From positions 1 through 8,283 of the forward strand of contig PMMB01000088.1 in NCBI GenBank assembly GCA_003165495.1: a stretch of 8,283 nucleotides of DNA. The letters are read 5' to 3'. Numbering within the stretch: position 1 is the first letter of the stretch; each line of letters begins with the position of its first letter. Positions 1-6,626 of this stretch are shown here, in pieces. The DNA comes from Gammaproteobacteria bacterium (GTDB lineage Bacteria; Pseudomonadota; Gammaproteobacteria; Steroidobacterales; Steroidobacteraceae). The translations under genes and the position numbers were made by a program. The notes under the pieces were generated by a model. It was not told the DNA's origin and made no database searches. It saw nothing but the letters and a program-made list of their open reading frames with translations.

Positions 1-288
1 TCCGACGCGGTCTCCGACTGGCCCTTGCTCAATGCGCTGCTGAACACCGCCAGCGGCGCCACCTGGGTATCGATTCATCACGGCGGCGGAGTCGGCATGG
101 GGTACTCGCAGCACGCCGGCGTCGTCATCGTGTGCGACGGCAGCGAGGCTTCGGCTAAGCGCATTCGTCGCGTACTCTGGAACGATCCTGGCACGGGAGT
201 CATGCGCCACGCCGATGCAGGCTATGACATCGCCATTGCTTGCGCGCGCGAGCAGGGTCTGAACTTGCCGATGATCGAGCATCCGTAG
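1..288 (+). CDS. hutU: Urocanate hydratase (urocanase), C-terminal part
   Basis: This is the last 95 codons of urocanase, which adds water to urocanate to give 4-imidazolone-5-propionate, the second step of histidine degradation in the cytoplasm. It is open from base 1, so the start and the NAD-binding core lie outside the window. The identification rests on the family signature HHGGGVGMGYSQHAG, preceded by a typical TASGATWVSI stretch and followed by RVLWNDPGTGVMRHADAGYD; the protein ends in a normal position for the family. The TAG stop shares its G with the GTG start of hutH, so the two are translationally coupled. Identity is near certain from the motif and from the neighbouring hutH and hutG. 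Confidence 0.95.
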   Translation, partial: SDAVSDWPLLNALLNTASGATWVSIHHGGGVGMGYSQHAGVVIVCDGSEASAKRIRRVLWNDPGTGVMRHADAGYDIAIACAREQGLNLPMIEHP

Positions 289-1826
289 TGGCGAACGTCT
301 TGGAGATTCGCGCCGGGGAGCTGACGCTCCCTGTGCTGCGGCGAATTCACGAGCAGCCGGTTGCTCTGCGCCTGTCGGCGCATGACCGCGGCCGCATTGC
401 CGTTGCCAGTTCCATGGTCGATAAAATCGTCGCGATCGGCGACGCCGCATACGGCATCAACACCGGCTTTGGCCTGCTGGCCCAGACTCGCATACCGACC
501 GAACAGCTCGAGCTGTTACAACGTAACCTCTTGCTCTCGCACGCGGCGGGCGTAGGCGATGCGCTGCCCGACGCAATCGTCCGCCTGATCCTCGCGCTGA
601 AGATCAACGCGTTGGCGCGCGGGCACTCCGGGATCACCATGGCCGTGATCGAGGCCTTGCTCGCGCTGCTGGAACATGAGGTGTATCCCGTGATCCCCGC
701 GCAGGGCTCGGTGGGTGCGTCCGGCGATTTGGCGCCCTTGGCGCACCTGAGCACGGTGTTGCTCGGCATCGGCCAGGTGCGCGTGCGCGGCGCGGTGCTG
801 CCCGCGGCCGAAGGCTTGGCGGTGGCCGGACTCGCGCCCCTCAAGCTGCGAGCCAAAGAGGGCCTGGCATTGATCAACGGCACGCAGGTTTCCACCGCGC
901 TGGCGTTGGCGGGACTATTCGGCGCCGAAGATGTGATTGCCGCCGCCATCGTCGCCGGCGCCATGTCGGTGGATGCTCTGAAGGGCAGCGACTCGCCGTT
1001 CGATGAGCGCATACACGAACTCCGGGGACAGCCCGGGCAAATCGCCGTGGCGCGCGAATACCGGGACTTGCTTGCCGGCAGCGCCATTCGCGCCTCGCAC
1101 CTCGACTGCATGCGCGTGCAGGACCCGTATTCCTTCCGCTGTCAGCCGCAGGTGATGGGTGCCTGTTTGGATCTGATTCGCAATTGCAGCGTCACTCTTG
1201 GCCTGGAGGCCAATGCCGTCACCGATAACCCGCTGCTGTTCGTCGAGGCAGGCGACGTACTGTCCGGCGGAAACTTCCATGCCGAACCCGTGGCGTTCGT
1301 GGCCGATACGCTGGCGCTCGCCCTTGCGGAAATCGGCAGCCTGGCGGAGCGACGGGTGGCCGTCTTGGTCGATCCCAAAATGAGCGGTCTACCCGCCTTC
1401 TTGGTCGAGAACAGCGGCGTGAATTCCGGTTTCATGATCGCGCAAATCACCGCCGCGGCTCTGGTGTCTGAGAACAAGACCATCGCCACACCCTGCAGTG
1501 TCGACTCGATTCCAACCTCCGCCAATCAAGAAGACCATGTCAGCATGGCGACCCATGGCGCGCGCCGTTTGGGTCCCATGGTCGACAACGCGGCAGCCGT
1601 GATCGGCATTGAATTGCTGGCCGCGGCACAGGGCATCGACTTCCACAGGCCCGCCCAATCCTCGCCCAGCCTCGAACAGGTTCACGCCCGCATTCGTAGC
1701 GATGTGCCGTTCTATGCGGTTGATCGGTACTTTGCGCCGGATATCCAGGCCGCACAGCACTGGGTCAAATCAGGACGCTTCTCTTCACTGGTGAAACGGA
1801 TCTTGCCGTCGAGGGCCGGCAACTAA
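288..1826 (+). CDS. hutH: Histidine ammonia-lyase (histidase)
   Basis: Histidase removes ammonia from L-histidine to give trans-urocanate, the first step of histidine degradation. With GTG 288 as start the protein is 512 aa, the usual length (about 510). The frame stays open upstream to TTG 240, but that would add 16 residues inside hutU; GTG 288 overlaps the hutU stop (TAGTG) and gives the typical N-terminus MANVLEIRAGELTL. The MIO cofactor tripeptide Ala144-Ser145-Gly146 lies in GSVGASGDLAPLAH. Other family active-site residues are present: Tyr55 in YGINTGFG, His85 in LLSHAAG, Asn197 in LINGTQ, Tyr281 and Arg284 in QDPYSFRCQPQ, Phe330 in GGNFHAEP, and Glu415 in NQEDHVSM. Nothing looks broken. 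The TAA stop overlaps the hutG ATG. Confidence 0.97.
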   Translation: MANVLEIRAGELTLPVLRRIHEQPVALRLSAHDRGRIAVASSMVDKIVAIGDAAYGINTGFGLLAQTRIPTEQLELLQRNLLLSHAAGVGDALPDAIVRLILALKINALARGHSGITMAVIEALLALLEHEVYPVIPAQGSVGASGDLAPLAHLSTVLLGIGQVRVRGAVLPAAEGLAVAGLAPLKLRAKEGLALINGTQVSTALALAGLFGAEDVIAAAIVAGAMSVDALKGSDSPFDERIHELRGQPGQIAVAREYRDLLAGSAIRASHLDCMRVQDPYSFRCQPQVMGACLDLIRNCSVTLGLEANAVTDNPLLFVEAGDVLSGGNFHAEPVAFVADTLALALAEIGSLAERRVAVLVDPKMSGLPAFLVENSGVNSGFMIAQITAAALVSENKTIATPCSVDSIPTSANQEDHVSMATHGARRLGPMVDNAAAVIGIELLAAAQGIDFHRPAQSSPSLEQVHARIRSDVPFYAVDRYFAPDIQAAQHWVKSGRFSSLVKRILPSRAGN

Positions 1827-2638
1827 TGTCTTCGCCGCGGCAGTCCGAACCGCTTTTCGAACATGTGCCGGGCGATGGGCCGCTCCTGATCAGCTTCCCG
1901 CATTCGGGCACGTACGTGCCGCCCGACCTGGCCGCCCGCCTGCGGCCCGCAGCACTCGATCTGCCCGACACCGACTGGTTCGTCCCGCAGCTGTATGATT
2001 TTTTTCGCGACTTGGGCGCCTCCATCATCCGTGCAACTCATACTCGATATGTCGTCGATTTGAACCGGCCGCCGGATGGAGCGCCGCTGTACCCCGGCCA
2101 GCGCGAAACCGCGGTCTGCCCCACCGAAAGCTTCGACGGCGACGCGTTGTACCGGGATGGCGCGAAACCGACCTCCGCCGAAATCGCCGAGCGCCTGCAT
2201 TCGTACTGGCATCCCTACCACAACAAGCTGGCGGCACTGACGCAGGAACTCGTGCAGCGCCGCGGGACTTGTGTCCTGTGGGACGCGCATTCAATACTCT
2301 CCAAGGTGCCCGGGCTCTTCGATGGGCGCCTCCCTGATCTCAACGTGGGCACCGCCGACGGCCGCAGTTGCTCACCGGCCCTCTTGGATCGCATCGTCGC
2401 CACTTTGAGCGCGCAAAAACCATTCTCGTTCGTGGTCGACGGCCGATTCAAAGGGGGCTACATCACTCGCCATTATGGCAATCCCGCCGCGCGAATCGAT
2501 GCCGTTCAATTGGAAATCGCGCAACGTGCATATCTCGTGGAGACACGAACCCCGGCGTTCGACGCAGCCCGCGCTCGGCCCCTGAACCGACTGTTGCGTG
2601 ATTTGCTCGACGCCGTCGCAGGACGACATTCCGCTTGA
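1826..2638 (+). CDS. hutG: N-formylglutamate deformylase (N-formylglutamate amidohydrolase)
   Basis: The 270-aa protein belongs to the N-formylglutamate amidohydrolase family, which hydrolyses N-formyl-L-glutamate to glutamate and formate, the last step of the five-step Hut pathway. Family motifs in order are LISFPHSGTYVP (residues 21-32), TDWFVPQLYDF (49-59), DLNRPPDGAPLYPGQ (78-92), LWDAHSI (151-157), FKGGYITRHYGNP (208-220) and AVQLEIAQRAYL (226-237); the His and Asp/Glu residues in these are candidate metal ligands. ATG 1826 overlaps the hutH stop (TAATG), and GAGGG at 1811-1815 is a plausible ribosome binding site. Presence of this gene implies that HutF (formiminoglutamate deiminase) is encoded elsewhere, since HutG of this type needs N-formylglutamate. 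The name hutG is also used for an unrelated formiminoglutamase; these motifs exclude that family. Confidence 0.93.
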   Translation: MSSPRQSEPLFEHVPGDGPLLISFPHSGTYVPPDLAARLRPAALDLPDTDWFVPQLYDFFRDLGASIIRATHTRYVVDLNRPPDGAPLYPGQRETAVCPTESFDGDALYRDGAKPTSAEIAERLHSYWHPYHNKLAALTQELVQRRGTCVLWDAHSILSKVPGLFDGRLPDLNVGTADGRSCSPALLDRIVATLSAQKPFSFVVDGRFKGGYITRHYGNPAARIDAVQLEIAQRAYLVETRTPAFDAARARPLNRLLRDLLDAVAGRHSA

Positions 2639-3750
2639 CTCAAGGCCCGGCTCAGCGGTATTACCGCCCCGAACTCGACGTACTGCGATTCTTCGCCTTT
2701 TTCATGGTCTTCCTCAGCCACGTCGTTCCCGGCGAAGAGGCGTTCTACGGTCAAGCGCATGTCCCGCCAAGAGTTGCCGATCTGATCATTGGCATGGCCG
2801 CCGGAGGCGCTTTTGGCGTCGATCTCTTCTTCGCGTTGAGTTCGTTTCTCATCACCACGTTGTTGCTTCGCGAGAGGGACTTGTGCGGAACGATCGATGT
2901 ATCGTCGTTTTATGTTCGGCGAATGCTGCGAATTTGGCCGTTGTACTTCGCATTTCTGTTCATCGTATCGCCGCTCCTGCATTACATCCTGCCTGATGCA
3001 AACATGCCCCTGAAATACATTCTGGCCTATGCCCTGCTGTCCGGAAATTGGGCGTGTGTCCTTTGGGGCTATCCACACAGTGTCGCGGCCCCCCTGTGGT
3101 CAGTCTCGATTGAGGAACAGTTCTATCTGAGCTGGCCATTCGTCATGCGTCGATGGGTACACCATTTGGCGATCGTCGCGTCTGTGCTTCTGGCAGTGTC
3201 GTTCATCACTAGGCTTTGCTTGGTCGTGCATGGAGCGATACACCCGCAAATCTGGTGCAACACTCTGGCCCGGCTTGATCCCATCGCGTGTGGTGCGCTT
3301 CTCGCTGTACGCGTAGAGCGAAAAGAAATCGCGCTCTCACCATGGATCCGCGTCATGCTGCTATTGTTCGGCTGCGCGCTACTGACCGCCGCTGGTCACT
3401 ATGGAGACTTCGTCGGAACCAACGCCCTGATCACGTTCCCTGCTGTCACCGCGGCTTGCATCGCCTTGATTCTTGGCACGCTCGGCTTGCAGATCGCATC
3501 GGGTCGCAGTCCGATCGTCCGGGCATTGACGTATTTGGGTCGTATCAGTTACGGACTGTACGTATTCCATTGGATGTTTATCGTAATTTTAGGTGTGCCG
3601 TCCCATCATGGCTTGGCCGCTCGCTCGACCCGAGCCATAGCGGCCTTGCTCGCCACCATCGCGACCGCTGCTGTCTCATATCATTTTTTCGAGAAACCGT
3701 TCTTGCGGCTGAAAGAGAAGTTCGCGCGGGTCAAATCGCGCCCGGCTTGA
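2635..3750 (+). CDS. Acyltransferase-3 family membrane O-acyltransferase
   Basis: This is a 371-aa polytopic inner-membrane protein of the acyltransferase-3 (OafA/YrhL-like) family, which transfers acetyl or other acyl groups, usually to sugars of surface polysaccharides or other envelope molecules. Motifs: Arg18-x10-His29 in the N-terminal RPELDVLRFFAFFMVFLSH; FFALSSFLIT (65-74, a variant of the common FFVLSGFLIT); RRMLRIWPLYF (95-105); PLWSVSIEEQFYLSWP (153-168) with the conserved Glu pair; YLGRISYGLYVFHW (300-313); and FFEKPF near the C-terminus. About ten hydrophobic segments are seen. TTG 2635 is chosen because it overlaps the hutG TGA (TTGA), AGGA lies 11 nt upstream, and the next ATG (2704) would lose the Arg-x10-His motif. 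Local base composition is closer to 50% G+C than in hutH. The acyl acceptor cannot be told from sequence, and no histidine-related role is evident. Confidence 0.88.
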   Translation: MTQGPAQRYYRPELDVLRFFAFFMVFLSHVVPGEEAFYGQAHVPPRVADLIIGMAAGGAFGVDLFFALSSFLITTLLLRERDLCGTIDVSSFYVRRMLRIWPLYFAFLFIVSPLLHYILPDANMPLKYILAYALLSGNWACVLWGYPHSVAAPLWSVSIEEQFYLSWPFVMRRWVHHLAIVASVLLAVSFITRLCLVVHGAIHPQIWCNTLARLDPIACGALLAVRVERKEIALSPWIRVMLLLFGCALLTAAGHYGDFVGTNALITFPAVTAACIALILGTLGLQIASGRSPIVRALTYLGRISYGLYVFHWMFIVILGVPSHHGLAARSTRAIAALLATIATAAVSYHFFEKPFLRLKEKFARVKSRPA

Positions 3751-3791
3751 CGGTTCCGTGTGAGTTAAGGCAACAGGTGAACGCGCTCACG

Positions 3792-3799
3792 TTATATAG
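3792..3799 (+). promoter_or_regulatory. Candidate -10 box upstream of the hydrolase operon
   Basis: TTATATAGT-like sequence stands out as AT-rich in a GC-rich 94-nt gap and lies about 45 nt before the hydrolase start. No good -35 hexamer is found 16-18 nt upstream, so this is only a weak promoter guess. It would make the hydrolase and HdeA-like pair a separate transcription unit from the hut genes. Confidence 0.3.
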
Positions 3800-3832
3800 T
3801 GAATCGCCACCTGCCCGGAAGTTGCCGTTCGT

Positions 3833-3839
3833 GGGGAGA
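3833..3839 (+). promoter_or_regulatory. Ribosome binding site supporting the TTG start at 3845
   Basis: GGGGAGA lies 5 nt before TTG 3845. It is the main reason for choosing this non-ATG start, and the resulting protein begins directly with a good signal peptide. Confidence 0.65.
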
Positions 3840-3844
3840 TTCAA

Positions 3845-4729
3845 TTGCGTCTGACCGTACTCATTTTTGTCGCTGCGTTTTCTTCTGCGTATGTGTTTGC
3901 CACGCAACGCGTTCCTGACGCCATCATTTCGGACCCGCCTCCCGACGCCAAATTCCCCGCACGAATGGAGGTGATTCATGTTCCGAGCGGCGGCGTGCAA
4001 ATCAACGGCGTGGTTTATGTCGCGTCCGGGTCTGCTCCACACCCGACCTTTGTTTTGTTTCACGGTCTTCCCGGAAACGAGAAGAATCTGGACCTCGCGC
4101 AGGCCGTGCGCCGCGCCGGTTGGACTGTCGTTACAGTGAACTATCGGGGCTCTTGGGGCAGCCCGGGCAACTATCGTTTCGCGCAAAACCTGGAGGATGC
4201 GGAGGCGACGCTCGCATTTATCCGGTCCCCTGAAAATGCCAAGCATCTCTCGATCGACGTCGGTCGCATCGCTATCGGTGGTCATAGCATGGGCGGTTGG
4301 GTTGCCGCAGAGACGCTCGCGCGTGAGCCCAACGTACTCGGTGCCGTGACTATCTCTGCCGGTGATATCGGTGCTCTCGGTCTGCGGGCACAACAAAATC
4401 GCGCGGCTGTAGTGGCTCTCATGAACGATAACCGGGAATCTCTCGTCGGCGTGACCGGCGAGTCCATGGCGGATGAAGTAATGGTGCACGGAAAGGAATG
4501 GTCTTTTGGTACTTTGGGGCCGAAGCTTAACTCTCGACGACTCCTCGTCCTTTACAGCAACGATTTCGTCAAGGCAGATTCCATCGAGTTGATCAAAGAG
4601 GTTAAAGCGGCCGGCGGAACTACCATCGCTGAAGACTACGTGGCCACGGATCACAGCTGGTCCGATCATCGGATTGCTCTTGAGGCACTCGTTATCAACT
4701 GGCTCCAGAGTCTTCCCAGTCAGCCATGA
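3845..4729 (+). CDS. Secreted alpha/beta-hydrolase (dienelactone hydrolase-like / S9-like fold)
   Basis: The 294-aa protein starts at TTG 3845 with a signal peptide: Arg2, a hydrophobic stretch to residue 16, and probable cleavage after VFA19. It should therefore act in the periplasm or outside the cell. The mature part has an alpha/beta-hydrolase fold: strand and oxyanion loop VLFHGLPGNEKN (70-81), NYRGSWGSPG (99-108), nucleophile elbow GGHSMGG with Ser148, likely acid Asp240 in LYSNDF, and likely base His270 in TDHSWSDH. This suggests an esterase, carboxylesterase or peptidase; the substrate cannot be predicted. Its TGA overlaps the ATG of the next gene (ATGA), so the two are probably co-translated. 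A longer minus-strand reading frame across the same bases (3731-4669) is a shadow without family motifs. Confidence 0.85.
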   Translation: MRLTVLIFVAAFSSAYVFATQRVPDAIISDPPPDAKFPARMEVIHVPSGGVQINGVVYVASGSAPHPTFVLFHGLPGNEKNLDLAQAVRRAGWTVVTVNYRGSWGSPGNYRFAQNLEDAEATLAFIRSPENAKHLSIDVGRIAIGGHSMGGWVAAETLAREPNVLGAVTISAGDIGALGLRAQQNRAAVVALMNDNRESLVGVTGESMADEVMVHGKEWSFGTLGPKLNSRRLLVLYSNDFVKADSIELIKEVKAAGGTTIAEDYVATDHSWSDHRIALEALVINWLQSLPSQP

Positions 4730-5322
4730 CCTGCCTGAATCGTTCCCACCGTAAAATGAAACTTCTCGCCGCGATCGCCCTTGTCATCGGCTTCGTTCCC
4801 TGCATGAGCCGCGCGGCAGAGCTGAATCTCGCGACGCTGACTTGCGGCAAATACGAAAACGAAGTTCTGCCCGCCGCCGCCACGAATCCGACTTCGGATT
4901 CGCTCAATACGGTGATGTGGTTGTTAGGCTATTCCGTCGCAAAATCCGGAGCTCATGTCATGTACCCGGATGCGCTGGCGCCGTTCGGATTCGCGCTGGA
5001 TAACGAGTGCAAGAGCAATCCCGCCGAGAGCGTGTTGGATGCGCTGGCCATCGTCAAACCCGAGCCCAAGAACCCGATGAATCTCACCACCCTTGAATGC
5101 GCGGCATTCGCATCGCGGCACGTAGCGATGGCCCGCACGGACCCGGAAAGCGCGAACACTATCATGATGTGGTTGTTCGGCTTTTCCACGGCAAGGTCCG
5201 GCAGCCATATTTTCGATGCGGATTCGCTGAACTCTTTTCAAACCGCCTTGCTGGCCAACTGTGCGAAGCATCCCCAGAGCAGCCTGTTCGATGTTTTGTC
5301 CACGTTGCACCCCAAACCCTAG
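4726..5322 (+). CDS. Exported protein with two tandem HdeA/HdeB-like domains
   Basis: This is a 198-aa exported protein. A basic start (NRSHRKMK) and a hydrophobic core (residues 13-26) form a signal peptide, with cleavage likely near SRA30 or SRAA31. The remainder is an internal duplication: repeat 1 about 33-112, repeat 2 about 118-196. Matched positions include NLATLTC/NLTTLEC, W65-LLGYS and W149-LFGFS, AKSGAH/ARSGSH, D82-AL and D166-SL, and the second cysteines C95 and C179. Each repeat has the pattern Cys...Trp...about 55 residues...Cys...Pro...LxDxL, which resembles HdeA and HdeB, the small periplasmic acid-stress chaperones that carry one disulfide. Predicted disulfides are C40-C95 and C125-C179. 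ATG 4726 overlaps the upstream stop; ATG 4756 (MKLLAAIALV) is an alternative start, and neither has a strong ribosome binding site. The family call is by pattern only, and no acid-stress role has been shown here. Confidence 0.75.
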   Translation: MTCLNRSHRKMKLLAAIALVIGFVPCMSRAAELNLATLTCGKYENEVLPAAATNPTSDSLNTVMWLLGYSVAKSGAHVMYPDALAPFGFALDNECKSNPAESVLDALAIVKPEPKNPMNLTTLECAAFASRHVAMARTDPESANTIMMWLFGFSTARSGSHIFDADSLNSFQTALLANCAKHPQSSLFDVLSTLHPKP

Positions 5323-6458
5323 CTCGCCAGGCCCTCGATCCACGTCTTCTGCACTTTGAATTCGTCATCCATCAGGACCAGATTCGCCCGATAGCCCGGC
5401 GCGATGCGCCCGAGCTCCGACCCAAGCCCGAGAAACTCGGCCGGATATTCGCTGGCCATGCGCGCGGCCTCGACGATGTCGAGACCCAACATCGAGACCG
5501 CGTTGCGCACCGCTGCGGCCATGTCGAGCGCGGTGCCCGCGAGGGTTCCGTTCTCATCGCGGCAGACGCCGTCGACGACTCGAATCGTGCGGCCCTGCAG
5601 GACGAAGGTGGGCTCGGTGGATCCCACGGCCGGCATTGCGTCCGTGACCAACATGAACCGATCGTGGCGCTTACAGCGCAGCGCGAGCTTCAGCATGACC
5701 GGATCGACGTGGTGGCCATCGACGATGATTCCGCACCAGGTCTTTTCATCGTACAGCGCGGCGCCGACGATACCGGGGTCGCGCGGCTCGAGACGCGCCA
5801 TCGCATTGAACAAATGCGTGAAGCCCCGCAGTCCGTTCGCGATGGCCGCCGTCGTCTCGCCGAAGCTGGCGTCGCTGTGCCCGGCGGATACCAAGATGCC
5901 GACGGCAGCGAGCTTCGCGATTATTTCCGGCGTGGTCATCTCCGGCGCCAGAGTCAACACCGTCCGCCCGCCGCGCAGCCGGCTCAGCAGCGACACCAAG
6001 CTGGTGTCGAGCAGCCGCAGGTGTTTGGAGTCGTGCACGCCGCGACGCACCCAGTTGAGGAACGGCCCCTCGATGTGAATACCGAGGACGCCGGGCATGC
6101 CGGCATCGAGCGCGGACTGCACGGCGGTGATTGCGCGCCCGATCGCGTCGAGATCGTCGCTGATCAGCGTGGGCAAGAAGCCGGTGGTGCCAAAACGCCG
6201 GTGCGCCGCGCCGATGGCGCGGATCGACTCGGGACTCGGGTCATCGTTGAACAGCACGCCGCCGCCGCCGTTGACTTGCACATCGATGAATCCGGGCAAC
6301 AAGAGTTGCCCCTTAAGATCCACGATGACCGCTTCGGAGCAGCGCGAATCCGTAGGATCGACCAGCGCTTCGATGCGCGTCCCCGAAAGCAGCAGCGTCT
6401 GTCCGCTCACTAGACCCAGTGCGGTCAGAAGCCGGCCGTTCACGAGTGCGGTACGCAT
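5319..6458 (-). CDS. nagA: N-acetylglucosamine-6-phosphate deacetylase
   Basis: NagA removes the acetyl group from N-acetylglucosamine 6-phosphate, giving glucosamine 6-phosphate and acetate, in amino-sugar use and cell-wall recycling in the cytoplasm. The frame is open to 6524, but ATG 6458 is chosen because GGAGA sits 7 nt upstream and it gives the standard N-terminus MRTALVNGRLL and 379 aa, a normal length. Metal-dependent amidohydrolase motifs: PGFIDVQVNGGGG (55-67), HIEGPFLN with Glu130, SAGHSDASF with His194, THLFNAM with His215, VDGHHVDP (247-253), and LVTDAMPAVG with Asp273. These match positions known from E. coli NagA. The C-terminal GRIAPGYRANLVLMD is also typical. Its stop overlaps that of the convergent HdeA-like gene. 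No nagB, nagK or transporter is seen in the window. Confidence 0.96.
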   Translation of the reverse strand: MRTALVNGRLLTALGLVSGQTLLLSGTRIEALVDPTDSRCSEAVIVDLKGQLLLPGFIDVQVNGGGGVLFNDDPSPESIRAIGAAHRRFGTTGFLPTLISDDLDAIGRAITAVQSALDAGMPGVLGIHIEGPFLNWVRRGVHDSKHLRLLDTSLVSLLSRLRGGRTVLTLAPEMTTPEIIAKLAAVGILVSAGHSDASFGETTAAIANGLRGFTHLFNAMARLEPRDPGIVGAALYDEKTWCGIIVDGHHVDPVMLKLALRCKRHDRFMLVTDAMPAVGSTEPTFVLQGRTIRVVDGVCRDENGTLAGTALDMAAAVRNAVSMLGLDIVEAARMASEYPAEFLGLGSELGRIAPGYRANLVLMDDEFKVQKTWIEGLAS

Positions 6459-6464
6459 TACACC

Positions 6465-6471
6465 GTCTCCG
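6465..6471 (-). promoter_or_regulatory. Ribosome binding site deciding the nagA start
   Basis: On the minus strand, GGAGA (6470 to 6466) precedes ATG 6458 with a 7-nt gap. This favours a 379-aa protein over the 401-aa version starting at 6524, whose extra codons lie in the AT-rich leader. Confidence 0.75.
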
Positions 6472-6581
6472 TGATCTTTTAGAACAACAACTGGCATCAT
6501 TTTATTACGACTCATTAACTGCATTAGATATTTAGGAATATATTGTGTGTTTATTACACGGCACTAGCAGATTTTGACAAT

Positions 6582-6590
6582 TGGTATTAT
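6582..6590 (+). promoter_or_regulatory. Candidate extended -10 promoter for the serine hydrolase
   Basis: TGGTATTAT fits the extended -10 form TGn-TATAAT with one mismatch in the hexamer. It would start transcription near 6597, leaving a leader of about 18 or 30 nt before ATG 6615 or ATG 6627. The position 17 nt further upstream (around 6562-6567) has no recognisable -35. Confidence 0.35.
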
Positions 6591-6626
6591 ATGCAGCAAC
6601 TTCTCAGCCTATGGATGTCGGCGCTG

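Larger units (their letters stand above)
6459..6626. promoter_or_regulatory. AT-rich divergent promoter region between nagA and a serine hydrolase
   Basis: This stretch is far more AT-rich than anything around it (18 G+C of 60 at 6481-6540; 21 of 60 at 6541-6600) and separates two diverging genes, so it should hold both promoters and perhaps an operator. On the plus strand it has the extended -10-like TGGTATTAT (6582-6590) and a perfect TTGACA (6574-6579), but the two are too close together to form one promoter. On the minus strand, TTGTCA (6579 to 6574) is followed after 18 nt by TAATAA. Small symmetric elements are the 8-bp palindrome AATATATT (6537-6544) and GTGT-n5-ACAC (6547-6559). Which of these are used cannot be decided by eye. 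Confidence 0.6.

Noticed and set aside
347..1111. A 254-codon minus-strand open frame opposite hutH
   Set aside because: Ser/Arg/Ala-rich shadow of hutH codons with no recognisable motif and no ribosome binding site evidence.
3760..3790. GTGAG...CTCAC inverted repeat in the gap before the hydrolase gene
   Set aside because: Arms of 5 bp separated by 21 nt are easily found by chance and no T-run follows, so it is neither a convincing terminator nor an operator.
3731..4669. A 312-codon minus-strand open frame opposite the alpha/beta-hydrolase
   Set aside because: The plus-strand gene has a signal peptide, a catalytic triad and a ribosome binding site; the minus frame has none of these.
2635..5322. 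The acyltransferase, hydrolase and HdeA-like genes as a mobile island inserted between hut and nagA
   Set aside because: G+C is only moderately lower in places, and there are no flanking repeats, integrase, transposase or tRNA to support an insertion.
5097..6413. A 438-codon plus-strand open frame lying across nagA
   Set aside because: It is antisense to a clear nagA with all catalytic motifs, has no family motif and is rich in Arg, Gln, His and Asp as expected for a GC-rich shadow frame.
6574..6590. Perfect TTGACA with TATTAT as a classical promoter
   Set aside because: Only 5 nt separate the two boxes, far short of 16-18, so they cannot belong to the same sigma-70 promoter. The sequence 17 nt after TTGACA is not -10-like.
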